Source of the DNA: Bugula neritina
Lineage: Eukaryota; Bryozoa; Gymnolaemata; Cheilostomatida; Bugulidae
DNA: 60,000 nucleotides
Assembly: GCA_964035545.1 (NCBI GenBank)
Contig: OZ037765.1
Span: 25,044,504 to 25,104,503 of the forward strand
Direction of reading: 5' to 3'
Shown here: positions 25,459-38,300 of the stretch, one piece after another
Layout of the letters: every line of letters starts with the position of its first letter
How positions within the stretch are numbered: position 1 is the first letter of the stretch
Notes under the pieces: generated by a model
Told to the model about the DNA's origin: nothing
The model's database searches: none
The model's input: only the letters and a program-made list of their open reading frames with translations
Made by a program: the position numbers and the translations under genes

Positions 25459-28400
25459 TTATTCCTTTGTGTAGGTTCTAATGTAGATAGCATCACCAGC
25501 TGTAGCAGTCTACAATTGTATACGTATAACATGTATAAACATTTACAGTGAATCAACACAGAAATATACACATGGAAGTATCAAGCACTCACATCTACTC
25601 TACATGTTTAATGTACACATGAAATTCTCAAAATAGAAGTCCAGCATTTCAAGCTGTAACAATTTCAGAATATATTATACATATAGTTTATGAAGAAGTT
25701 GAATATATCTATTATAGATAAAGTGCTCCTCTCCCCCAACAAAACTTATAAAGCTCAAAATACATAATAGCTTATTATATCGTGATAATTGGAATGAAAC
25801 TGCATTGAAAGCAGTTCTTTTTTTGTCAGTCACAATAATACAACACATCATAAAATACAACTCAAATCAAAGTTTAGCTTTTTGTAGGCCATCTATAAAT
25901 AAATTATATTTTTTATTAGTAAATATTTCAACTGAACAACAAGAAGTCTTATTTTAAGATTGGTTTATATAAAATTAAATGCATAGAAAACATTGGAGTG
26001 TAGTATGTGAGTCACTAAAAGAATACACACTGCAGTCATGCTCACCAGTAAATCTTATGCTATCTTATCACATACTCTAATGTAATACAAATATGCACAA
26101 ATTTTAATTACACGGTAACTTTTTTGTTTAGATAGATTTTAAAGCAATTTAATTTTTGAAGATTTGAGAATTAATTTATATAGTTTGTATGACACCCCAT
26201 CTGCTCAAAGAAGAGGGGGATTAGGATTAGATGTATGGACAATTACTATTTTCAATTTCCCATCCACCAGTTCTCTCACTAATTTAGATGAAACTTCACC
26301 ATTCAGCATTTGATGCTGGAGAAGCTTTCCATCCTCCATAGTAAATGTTGTCTACAAGTAATACTTGAATTAGAAAAAATTCCAGTATTCAATAACACAG
26401 AGAATGGCTTGCACCTTTCCTTAACTAAAGTTTATATTTTAGGATGAGGTACATATCAGTGTGGATGCTGTTTCCAAAACATAATGGCAGCAAGTACTAA
26501 TGTAGATTTGCATAAAGCAATATTTACATATTGAATGTAATGCTATTAAACCTTACAAAGGCTCGAATATTTAATAAAAGGCTTATTTTCACAAATTAGT
26601 GCAATTTCTTGCATGTTTTCAATTGGACCTCATTGTATCTCCTGATTTAAACTGTACACGTATTGCTGAGGACATAACTCCCGCATCAACTATACTGTAT
26701 TTGAAGATTATAAGCTTACTAAGTGAAAGGAATTTTACAAGCCACCAGCCAGAGTCATTATTGATTTTTGAATAGAAAATCAGCTAAATTTATTTTAAAA
26801 CATTTGGTATGTGCCAAGTTACTTTTACTTTGATAACCATAGAATCTCTAGTTCAAAGCAGTGTTTTTATACTTTACTAACTGCTATTCAGCTATAAGGC
26901 TCATTACTCAGCAGTATAGCAATCAGCAGTTTACACAGATAAGGGATTCTATTAAGACATTTTGATAATGTTATTTGAATAACTTGTAATCTCTAATGAA
27001 TCAGCCACCAATACAGCTGCTCAGATAAAGCAGTTTTATTGATGAAAAGAAAATATGTTAGGACAACTTTTTCAGTTGGTATAGGCTACTAGAAATCGTT
27101 TTAAAAATGAGTGGCCCAATGATATGAATTCCATATACCTATTCTTTTCTACAACGAAATACAAGTATTATAATTGGGATGGTAGCTCCAAAAAGTAAAT
27201 TGTCTCGCATATAAATAGGATAGCTTTTACCTTGACCTTTCGGCCATCAGGCGTATCCTCATCCTGCTCTACATCTAACTTGAATGTGACGGTATGACTT
27301 TTGAATGTGGTGATTGTGCTAACAGTATAAGTGCCATCTTCGTTGTCTTTAACTACTACTGTTGGATTTTGCATTGCTGCGATTTTTCTCAAGGGAAGTG
27401 CAACTCCTGAAAACAAAATGTCAACAACATTTTAGTACTTGAATTAGTGAAAGAAGCATTAACAATAAGCATATCAATTGTTTGACAAATGGTTGCTCAT
27501 GCTTAATTATGGGCAATTTTGGCCTCTAAACGAGCAGTGGATTTGTGGGTGCTGAGGGCAGAGAAAAAGTTAGCTAATCCTGGTAACATGGCAGATAAAG
27601 ATGTTTGATTTTCTTTAGAGTTTAGCTAGTAACAAGTTTTGATATAAACAATTTGCTCCACAACGCCAAGCATATAGATTTTGTTAGTTACTTTCCCTGT
27701 ATTGAAGACTAAGGCTTGAGCTAGTTTGCTGATGTAGTCTCAAGATTGGTTTTAAGCAGCCATCTCTTCTTGATGTTGACCATCAAAAGAAAAAAGGCAT
27801 ACAATTTAGTTATCTTCCTGACTTAAAGGTATTTAGCAAAGTTTTATGGAAAAAAAGGTTGCAAAATCACTTTATAGTGATCGAAGCAAAAAATTACACT
27901 GGTGATGTCAACTACACTCTATAATCATATGGAGTGTACGTACTACGTATACATGTATGATGTAAGTCATATGAATATGAATTATATGTGTCAAGTTGGG
28001 GAATAGGCAGGCTGAACTCGGCTTTGATTCGAAAACAAGCAGGTCTTACTTACTAATATAAATATATATTACATAATACATATTACAAGAATTTCTCAAC
28101 CAAATTTATCTCTCAGCTCTAATAGAGGTTACTAGGATAAGATATTGGAGTTGTTTCCCTTGAGGACTAGTTGGTCAGTCAAGGCTCTGGGAGATTAGTG
28201 TGCAAGCTGGATTATATTATAATTATGACTCAGCCACTGAACAAGGCAGATCTCAGAGGTAGGCGAGGTCAAGATTATGATTGTGACTAGGTTAAGCTAA
28301 ATAACAAATATTAAAATAAACTAGCAACTGCCAACAGTTTTCAACGTGGTGAGGAATGTCTTTTGCTGCCAGTTTTAAAGATAAACACTGTTAGGCAATA

Positions 28401-31400
28401 GTCAATAATATAAATGGCAATTGCCCGAAATATAATATATATTATACTATATATTTCCTAGCAAAAGTGTAAACAACAATATGATATTTATCATATAAAT
28501 AGTAAAAGTTGCTATAGGCTAAAACCAATGACAAGCATACAAGTTCTGAGTAAATCTGCTATATCAGGTATACATGCTTGAGCTGGAGAAATGCCAGGGG
28601 CCAATAACTCACTAATGGCAATTAAATATACTCAATTATCAAAGCCCTGAGTGACCTATTGACCTTTTCGTCTGTTCTATTAAAAGAATTCTAGTTACTG
28701 TCAAGCTGCTACTGCCAAAGGCATATCATTTTTTTTGGCATTTAAAAAATTTAAGATAACAAGCTTTCCAATAAATTATGTTCACACAATGCAATAAACT
28801 TTCTCAACGTGATTTTTATTTGCTATTGCAAAATTTGGGTAGGCTCGACACCGAATAATTAGTTTTCTATGAAATAGAGTCATATGATTAATATTGGTCA
28901 CCAACTTTACTTGTAAGACTGCGTTATCACTGTTGGTCCATGCATTACCAATGTTGTGATTAGCTTAAAGCCTTGGTTTTACAGTGAGTCTAGTGTATGG
29001 AAAGACCGTGATTTATGCTAGCTAGGGCAGCACAGTTTTTCTGCACCGCTAGTTACACCAGTTTGCGTAAATTTACGTGGCAGCCAAAGTTACAGGTTTA
29101 CGCATTTGATTTCAACTAAGATGGCATTAATATTGATTTGTTATTTTTTGGTTATATTGCTTGTTTGAGTTCTAATATCTTATTCAGCAAAATAAGGTTG
29201 TATAGAACAACAATATAAATTATCTTCTAGAATTTAAGTGACTTTTTTATGTAACTTTATAGATACTATTATGCACACTGAATATCACTACAGTAAGCAA
29301 AACAAGTTACCAACTTACAACCAACTTACAAGTTAAAATAGTGTTTCCTGGTTATTTGTGAATGAGAAGTAAATAAAGCAAAAAATAAGTTATTGATTTT
29401 CCATGTAACTATCTCAAAATACTTATTTTTAAACAATTATTTAAAATAAATGTTAATTGAAACATACTGTAGATGCAAATTTTTTGAAAAAAAAAATGGT
29501 GTCATTCTGGTGTCAAATACAGATCTATGCAGCAAGCCGAAGTATCATGCAGAAGTACTTGGCAAAGGGTTTTGAACTACTTAGCTACTTTTATGAAATT
29601 GATACGTACAGACTCTGAAATGTGAGTAGAGTGAAGTAGAATAACATCCTAGCCTAATTTTTATACTAATATGCAGTATCTGCCTGCTGCTATAAAAGTT
29701 TGAAGGCAATTCAGTTTCTTCTTTGCTTCTGTTTTAATATTTTCTAAACTCTGAGTGAATGGAGAGAAATTATGATTGAATTAAATTTTAAATACACGAA
29801 ATGCTGTTGTGAATTTCTACAATTTCAAAATTATAAACAGCACGAAACCTTTAGATTCCGCAAAGGTGCATACTACAGCATTCGATGCAATCATTGAGTA
29901 ATGAAAATTGTTATCATCCATGCAAAAAATTGATTTATATAATGTTATATTGAAAAAAATACATTGCCTGTTTTGTTACGTACTTCTATTCCATTAAGGG
30001 ACTGGTTTTTAGTGACAAAATTACAAATGGACAGATATGTTAGCATTCAAGGAAAAATTAATGTGAAAAACAGCTTAAATTTAGAAAATGCAAGAATGAT
30101 TTATATAGTTTGCAGAGACTAATATTTAGCTAAAAAAAGCAAATATTATACATTATAGGGTAACTAAAATGAAATTCGTTTTAAGCTATAACAAGGGACA
30201 ATAATACATAAGCATAATAATTGTATAGGCAATTTGTCCACGGTTCAAAACAAGACAAGTTTATTGCTATAGCCATCAATTTGTTGTCCAATTACAATTT
30301 TCACTGAAGTAGAAGGCAGCAGAATAAGTGTTAACTCTTGAAAGTACTACAATTACTACTACATATAGCTACTGGCTAACACTCTGCAGGTATTTGTTTC
30401 ACTTTTAACCTCCGATTTCTGTTAAGTAGATCCTACGCCAGCTTAATAATATTTGTATAAATAAAAATATATCGACAAGTGTGTTGTCTAAAAACTGTCA
30501 ACAGTCTCAAGTACTACATTTAATCAAAATAATGCAGTAATTCAACTAAGTTCTAAAGCAGCACATGTTTCTCTCCGAGATAACTTTATTTTAGCTAGAT
30601 ATGATAAGACGAAGCTGCCATCTTTTCATTTTTTGACGATATTATTTTCACTGACATGTTACTCATACTGAACCCAGGGAGCATATTATTGCAAGGATGT
30701 CTACAACCTAAGTAGATAGCTAATCATGATGGAATGTCTGAAATAACATATTGTCTTAGCAACATATTTCCCAACGGCTTGCTTACATTCTGCATATTCT
30801 ATGAGATGCTGGTTGTTGCAAGGGTGCATAGGATGCTCTTATGAGTAGTGTATACATATGGTAGGGTCACTTGTGGAGTTGATAACTTCAAATAGCCTTC
30901 TGAGGTGCAATAGAAACACACAGCAGCAAGCTCATTAAGTTGATTTTGAAAATGTTATGTTGAGTGGCCTGCTCACTGCAAGCACTGCCCAACAACTTGC
31001 ATTCAGCTGCTGTTATTCATCTGTCAGCCAGTTAGCAATAATTCATACTAAATTGTTGTATGACAGCATGTCTGCTACTGATTAGGGTTGTGTAATGTGA
31101 GAATTGATTACAGATAGCAGTAGTGCCTATTATTAGTGCAGCATTAGCTAACTCGAGTTAATATGCTCCAGAGGAGGGATCCTTTGGGACTACCTAATTC
31201 ACTGCTTCCAGTTATCATTGGCCTTTGTTGGAGTTACTCCATGTGCCATCAAACTTATTTATAAACTTGTCCTAATTGGATAATCAGATTTTGCGAAAAT
31301 TAGAATTGTTATAGAATTTACTGCAAGCATATAGTTTTATAACATGCATCAAGCTCATCAGTAAAGGATGATTATAAAAGGTTGGCTCTCATTAGTGCAG

Positions 31401-34023
31401 TATAAGTTGCTGTTTGTAGAGTTATCAGCAAGTTGTTGAAAAACATTCAGGCTGTCTGTATCATTTACAAGAATAATATACACTAAAAATGCTGTGCCTA
31501 TTAGTTTGTACTCTCTAATGATGCCCAAAATATGATTTACAGTTGAAGTATTATAAATCTATGATCAGTGCATATCATGGCTCAGCAATATAAGATCACA
31601 ACAGCTGTGTACTTTACAGAAATTTCTGCGGTGAGGTTTGACTGGTAACTTACATTATAACAATATAACATAATAAGGCAGGTGTGGCAGGTGAAAGTGT
31701 AAATTAGCTGTCTTTTTTACAGTATGTTAAACCACCTATTAGAAAGCTCTAGAAAATTTGTACCTCCATTCAAAATGAAAAGGTGGAATATTATTGCTAG
31801 TAATAATTTGAGAAGAATTACTGTAAGTTGAGGTATCTCATTATTTGTTAGTCATGTGGTTAGTAGTGAGCAAATAATCCGAAAATAACAAGTTTATCCA
31901 ACAAAATAAGAAATTAGTGAATAATAGTAAATATTGCTATTTTTGGGCTAAAGAATAATTTTGATGAAATATTAGCCGTATATTAGTTTTGCCAAGCAGC
32001 AATCAATGTTTCAATATGCAAAAATGTTAGGAAGTGCCAAACTTCTACATTGATTTAAAAATAGACAAAGTTACATTTGAATATTTTCCTAATTATATTC
32101 ACGTCATGTAACTTGGCTCAGATTTGCCACTTCATCTCCAACTTCCAACCCTCTTTACTTGTGAAGGATTTCCACACTCCTACATTTTTTGTGTCTGCAG
32201 TAGTTTAATCTACTAGTCTGAGTTATCAATCAAGCTATCAAAGAATTTGGGTGGATATGCAGTATGCTACACCCGCATCAACTGTTCCTCAAGGTCATTT
32301 TTCAAATCAAGCAATTAACTAGACCAACTAACAAGTTAAGTACTGCTTCTATTAGTTTATTACAAGATTGCATATCAAGTTGCAACTTTCCATTTCGTCC
32401 ATTAAGATAGAGAAAGTTACAAAAGTTATAGGTTATTAACACTCTGATGGTGAATTTGATGATTATATTAATTTGCTTTCATAGGATGCAGCACAAAACT
32501 ACTGAAAACCAGAAAACATACTCTAAGTTAAAAAATCTTTCAACAAGCAGTTAGCCAGTATGATCTTAGCCTAGTTAGTTGGTAATTGGTTGAATTCAAA
32601 ACTTAAGCAGGTGACAGCAGGTTTCAGATTTTAACTTAGGTTGTTTTGCAGTTTAACCTAGTAGTCATTAGAAATTTTGATAACATTCTAATTTTCAGTA
32701 ATGTAGCTCTATACACATTATTTTGTTTATTTCTATAAATATTAACAACTTGCATTAAAATATAATAATAAACATTAGCTGATAAGTAATAACTCTGAAT
32801 CAATACCTAGTACTAACCAATAACTAATAATTTACAAGTTAATAGCAACGTAACAATATATAAGTAAACTAAGAGACAGCTTCACCTAGCAAATTTGGGC
32901 TTGTAGTAAAAAAATCACAGTTAATAATACGTGCTATAGGCTGCAGCTTTTAGATAATATAATCTGGTTTCTTAGGACACATCTGTTTAACTTGACACAC
33001 TTATAATAAAAGTCTGCTCCCCTGTGCCTCATAAATGCTGCAAGCTGAGGGTTGTAAGATTTTCGTTATTAGTTGTAAAGAATTGTATCTGTGAAAAATA
33101 TGCTAGTATAAAAATGAATTTGTTCAATAAATTTATGTAAAGAATAAATAGTTTCTATTTTATACCAAAAAATTTTGTTTTGAATGTCAGAAAACTGTAA
33201 AGGAGTTCTTTATCATGGCTGATCTATACATTGTTTATTAAGGTGTGTTCACCTACTATATACTTAAACCTACACTTATGCAACTTGAGATCGTAAGATA
33301 CATACAGCAACTTAGTATTTCACTCCAGGCTATCCCTATCTAATAAACAGGAAGTGCTGTGCACTAACAACTGGTATAGCAGTGTCACAACAATAATTAC
33401 AGTGCCTATAATTTGCCCTATCTTATGGTTATGCATATAGTTACAATCTTTGTGAGAAATTGATGGCAACAGAGTTTTATTGTAGATGGGGTTTGGGCTT
33501 CGCTTTCAAATTATATTGGCAACATGACTCAGGGGGCGAGTGTTGATCCACCAGCCTAGCAGACGCATTTTGCTAGACCAGCATCTCTGCCTGATGACCG
33601 CAAGTCTAGGAAGATATGTATTCACAACCAGCATAATAATTGGTAGTTTATGTAATAAGATTGCAGTAAATATTATGCGAGCACTAGTCATATCAATGAA
33701 ATTGCACTCTGTGTGCATCTTTTCGTTTTACCATTTCATTCTGTATACAAACAAATCAGGTTTTATTTTCATTGAAAGTAACAGCTTATAGCTACATATT
33801 AATATATAATATACTGGTTTATTGAAAATATTAGGACTAAAACTTTATGTTATAACATGAAGCTTAAATCATAAAATAATAGTTACAGCAGTAAATAATA
33901 CAACATTGCAAAGCATGTTTCATTAAGCTTTTGGGTTCACAAAATAAACTCACCTAAAGCTTTCAGGTAATCCTCAAAGCCTTCGCTTTCCTCAGACTTC
34001 CATTTTCCAATAAATTCTTCCAT
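25459..34023 (-). CDS. Fatty-acid-binding protein (FABP/iLBP family), 4 exons, 133 aa
   Basis: Small cytosolic beta-barrel that carries fatty acids or related lipids. Exons on the minus strand: 34023-33954, 27406-27231, 26351-26247, 25509-25459, of 70, 176, 105 and 51 nt, all in phase, giving 133 aa. This is nearly the canonical four-exon FABP layout, including the tiny last exon. The start has an ideal context (GCCATGG). Residues 4-25 match the family signature (FIGKWKSEES... GFEDYLKALGV). The carboxylate-binding triad is present: Arg108 and the pair Arg128/Tyr130 in IRTYTKE, equivalent to Arg106/Arg126/Tyr128 of vertebrate FABPs. The last exon is easily missed, since reading on through exon 3 gives a false end. 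The first intron is unusually large at 6.5 kb. Ligand preference cannot be told. Confidence 0.93.
27407..33953 (-). other. First intron of the FABP gene (6.5 kb)
   Basis: This intron makes up about three quarters of the FABP gene. I found no nested gene: the open frames within it are short and unlike any known family. It is AT-rich unique-looking sequence with short palindromic AT stretches (for example near 28434-28465). FABP first introns in other animals can host enhancers, but nothing here is diagnostic by eye. Confidence 0.5.
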
Positions 34024-34166
34024 GGCAGTTTATAATTTTTTATTCTATTCGGCTGCTATTTTCTTCACTTTCTGGCTGATCCGCGTGTGAAGGCTTGTTT
34101 ATGTAGCAACAATGCACAGTCCAATAATTATTCTACATATAATAGCATTGAGCCCATCGGTAGGTG

Positions 34167-34172
34167 TTTATA
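34167..34172 (-). promoter_or_regulatory. Candidate TATA box of the FABP gene
   Basis: On the minus strand these bases read TATAAA, about 145 bp before the FABP start codon at 34023. Transcription beginning about 30 nt downstream would give a 5' UTR of roughly 110 nt. The E-box cluster begins 10 bp further upstream, a normal proximal-promoter spacing, which makes this TATA match more credible than an isolated one. Confidence 0.4.
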
Positions 34173-34182
34173 ATATTGCTCC

Positions 34183-34225
34183 CACGTGCAAAGCACGTGC
34201 TAGGTTGTGGAAAGGGTATCACGTG
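34183..34225. promoter_or_regulatory. Cluster of three CACGTG E-boxes upstream of FABP
   Basis: CACGTG occurs at 34183-34188, 34194-34199 and 34220-34225, the last as TCACGTGA. These palindromic E-boxes are the binding sites of bHLH-ZIP factors (USF, MYC/MAX, MITF/TFE) and of CLOCK-type bHLH-PAS factors. They sit 160-205 bp before the FABP start and directly upstream of a TATAAA. Which factor binds cannot be read from the DNA. Confidence 0.5.
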
Positions 34226-35026
34226 ACTACACTTTCATTGATAAGGCGGATGAATGCCAAGGTTGTAGTCAAGGAAACCATACAACTACACAGGCTTGTG
34301 GGATACGAGATATTATTATAGCAATGAGTGCTATTGTGGTGTCAACTTGTAGTTCAATTCACTGGGACAGCGAAGGTAACCTGCTATGTGATAAATCGGG
34401 TGTTATTTTTGTAATATTTACTAAACACACTGGAAGTAGCTTTGATCAAAAAATTTAAGTTATGGGATACTGAGATTCAATAGCCTTTTTTAATTTTGTT
34501 ATAATTATAACTTAGTAGGCTACTACATTCTTACCGAGAAAGTCATATTTCGGTATATTAATCCAATACTTGGCAAACATAGCTATACATCTCCTAGCAA
34601 TAAGTGTATTTAGCAATTTATGTATATAGATAATAGTTTGACACAAATTATATCTTACAGACTCATGTGGCTATCATGTTTCCAACAAATTCTTAGTTTT
34701 CTTTTTCTAATCTAGTTTTTAGTACTAAAAGTTTTATATTAGGCCTGTTCACTCTTTTAATTATTGTGGTAAAAATTTGTATGTTAAAATTTGTCTCAAA
34801 CATTAAAAAGGTTACCTTTTCATAGTTTTAAAGTTTGTTTTAAACTGGCTTCTACTTACAATTATTTCCTATATTATAAATATCTACACGCTGTAATGTT
34901 TTTAGTGTATTTAAATCTACAGCAAATGTATGGCAAGGTTGAACTAAGATGCTCTAGATGAGTGTGTTGTGCTTATACACCTGTAACTGTAAAAATGTAA
35001 AGTGAAAACTAGCACACTATAGCTAA

Positions 35027-35036
35027 GTCACGTGAC
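35027..35036. promoter_or_regulatory. Perfect 10-bp E-box palindrome GTCACGTGAC upstream of the JHY-like gene
   Basis: This is the extended palindromic E-box (CLEAR/USF type), 267 bp before the JHY-like start codon. It is a fourth CACGTG within the same 1.3 kb divergent upstream region. Role inferred from motif only. Confidence 0.35.
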
Positions 35037-35302
35037 AAGTGGTAGCTAAGATTAATTGTCAAATATATCCGTGATATGGCATATTATAATGCTTGGGAGC
35101 AGAATAACTAAAGCTAAATTTGTTATCACTTTGACTAACTCAGACTCAAGATTTAATCACCGGTTATTTAGATTTGTTTGTCTAGCACTCCAGATTCAAA
35201 TCTTGGTTACAATAGTCTAACAGCATCTTTCTATACTGTTAACATGATGTTGTAGATAGACAGAGTATGCCAACAAGTGTTTTGGTGAAAATGTGGTAAA
35301 TA

Positions 35303-38300
35303 ATGGAAGGATCTAACACTTCACTGAGAACAAACCAAGGTGACAATATAAGAAAAGTATATATAACCGACTCTCCTGTGGCTGAAGATATTGAGTATAA
35401 CTATGTGAACAGTGATATAGAAGAGGACTTTGATAAACAGGAACCGGAAAATACAGAAGAGTTCATGCCACCAGAACCTGATATGACGGAAGTTGATGAA
35501 CTTGCCAAAGAAGCGCAGTATCAAAGCAGTTTGCAAGATAGACTACAGAAAGCTACATTGGATGATTCTGATATAAGGTAATACCTAAGTTATTATAAAA
35601 TTATAAAATCAGTTACAATGCTGATCAAGCCCTAAGCATGCTATGTGTACACTACTAAGCTAGAAATATAAGCAGAAATTGATGCCTTCTGTTAGATAAA
35701 TCGATGAGCTTTAGATACTTGAACTGAGTAAAGTTTACATGGCTTATTGGAGCACTACACAAGTTCAACGATCTTTCCACAGTCATTAAATAAGTTGATG
35801 TTAGAGCAATTTTGTGACAGTTTGCATACCAAATTTTTTACCTCTCTGAACCTATTCTTACATATTCTTGCTGAACAACTCTATTTTTTATACTATGCTA
35901 TGCTTTCAGTCACTAGTCAACTTGTATTGTCATTTCTACAGCAAATCACCAGCATCATCAAATAATACAGAAAATTCAACAGGGAGTTATGGTGACAATT
36001 CATATATAAGTAAAACCTCCAGTGCCGCTAGTGGCATTGGCTCAAATTATAAAACTACTGCTTCTAGCTTAGCTACCAAGTCTCGTAAATCAACTGAATT
36101 TAGTAAATCCAGAAACTCCCCTTTTCGGTAATCTTTAGCCTAGTTTTCTTTTACACCAACCAGCCATTCATACACTGCACCAATTTTTTTCTTCTTTAGA
36201 TTTGATACGTTCAACTTTGTATATGTGATTGAACATTAAAATATATCATTTACTGCACCTTCTAAAATTACCAATTTTATATATCAATTGGAGATGTTTT
36301 TATTATTTACAAGAATAGTATCAACTTCTTTGAAGAACTTCATGTTTTACAAACTGAATGTAGATCCAATGGTTCTGGCGATCAGTTATCTCCTACTGAA
36401 GTTCCACAAGTGAGAACTTCTCCAGAAGTAAAGCCAACAGATCTAACAGAATGGAAAAATCCACCATCAAATCCATTTCAAATACAAAACTTGAATACGA
36501 ATACTCAAAACATTGCAAGTGAACCCAGGTGAGGCAGCCATTTTGGTTTCAAATAGGTTAGTTCAATCATTTAATTAGTGATGTCAGTTGAACTTGATTA
36601 AACTTTCTTAATCTTTTTAAATGTCAATATTCTCAAATATAATGCAGTAGCTGCTATGCCTTGTAATTCTTTATTATTATTAAATATTCTATAATTGAAG
36701 GACTTATAAATCTTAATATATTTTGAATGTTATGATCAATACACAGTAATTACTTATCAATTAACAAGAACATAATGATTAATCGACTGCAAAGAAATTT
36801 TGATCCAATTACTCTTATAAGCAGCTACTCTATTATACTACTGCAGTAGGGACAATCTTTGCGAGTAGCAATGAATGCAAAGCATCTCTGTAACCTGGTT
36901 TACTATGTCTAAATACTGAGCTCTATTTTAGTTTTACTGGATATGAAGAAACTAACAAGCCTGCGAGTTCCCACATTTTACCACAAAAAGATTTGGTGGC
37001 ATCCCCAAACCAACCCATACCAAATTACCAAACCAACTCGAATGCAGCACTTAAAGAAAACAGTACACAACCATTAGTACAACAGCAAACATCACACCAA
37101 CCTTCACCAACTCATAACCTGCCTCAACAACCTTATCCCCAGATTGACCACCAAAGCAACAGTGGTTACGAAGAGAGTTTATACGCGGCTCAGCAGCAAC
37201 AAGCTGAGTTAGAACGCATTCAATACCAGCAACTTCAGCAGCAGCAACTGCAGCAGCAGCAGCTGTTTGCTCAGCAGCAGCTATTGTTGCAGCAACAGAG
37301 GCTTCAGCAAGCTAAGCAGCAGTCGGTGGATGTTCAGAAAGTTCCAGATGGTTTGATGATGCAGCGTAATGCCCCGGTCATGTATCTGCATAATACTGAC
37401 AATCAGAACGAGTATTATGCCGTCACTCCAAGAGAGTCGTTTCATCCTTACTCGGGCAGCTACGAGCAATTTTCAAATGATCAACAGTCAGAGGCAAGTT
37501 TATTATTTATCTGCAAAATACTTTCTGTGAAGCAAACTAGTATTCTTTTAAAACAATTGCTGCTGCTTAAATGTTTTTATGTAAAATATTTTACATATAG
37601 TTATGGGTTTTTGGTGTACGTTTAACAGTTCAATTTTTACTTCTACTCATGTCACACGGTGATGATACATTTTGGACAGATTATATGTTACAGGTCTGCT
37701 TATTATATATCAGTTAAATAAACCGCATCTCTCACGTTTCTAGGCCAGTCTAATTAGTGAAACAGAAGAAGCACAAGCTAAAGAATCCAAAGCTATAGTT
37801 GCTCCAAAACCCATTCGGCCAGCCAAAGATTATGTCACAAAAAACAAATTTCGAGCTGCCGGTCAGCACTCTGCGAAACCAGGCTACAGCGATAGACTCG
37901 TCCAAAAGAGAATAGAGCAAGTTCGTATTTAATGTGTGCTAGTACACATTGTTGACTACAGCAAGAGAGAGATGCTTTACATGGATATAATGTATTAATT
38001 TTAAACTCTAGAAATCATTAGGGCTTACAGTTTTATAAGTGTCATGTTTGAGTGAATTTTAAAAATAATAAATTTTGTTAACTTTTTGTTGTAGGAACAG
38101 CTAAAAGAGTGGGCCCCTGGAATGGTGATTCCTCGTAAAAAGGCAGCTTCTGCAGATGATATTATCAACAGAACAGATAGAGATGAACTGTTATCAGCAG
38201 AAGATGCGTGGAGTAAGAGAGCACAGAGCTTGGCGGCAGCTAAACAGGCAAAGGTCGCAGGTTAGCAAAACTTCATATCTGTAAACCTAACTGTGAAGTT

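Larger units (their letters stand above)
34024..35302. other. Shared upstream region of the divergent FABP and JHY-like genes
   Basis: This 1.3 kb separates the two start codons, which point away from each other. It holds the FABP TATA box and E-box cluster at its left end and a further E-box palindrome (GTCACGTGAC, 35027-35036) nearer the JHY-like gene. I saw no coding sequence: the open frames at 34112-34458 are not family members I recognise. No good RFX X-box was found; GTTTATGTAGCAAC near 34098 has only one good half site. Confidence 0.45.

Noticed and set aside
26200-26246. FABP exon 3 read straight on to a TGA, giving an end VIVHTSNPNPPLL
   Set aside because: This lacks the last beta strand and the Arg-x-Tyr pair. 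A donor at 26246 leads to a 51-nt exon at 25509-25459 that restores GDAIYIRTYTKE at exact family length.
28434-28465. Palindromic AT-rich stretch as a hairpin or miniature transposon end
   Set aside because: Such palindromes are expected by chance in AT-rich introns; no paired terminal repeat or target duplication was seen.
34098-34111. RFX X-box in the JHY-like upstream region
   Set aside because: Only one half site (AGCAAC) is good; the other does not match, so I cannot support it.
37494-37625. Continuation of the JHY-like exon past GAG into a hydrophobic tail
   Set aside because: The sequence turns AT-rich and intron-like, while a perfect GC donor and a phase-matched acceptor continue the protein.
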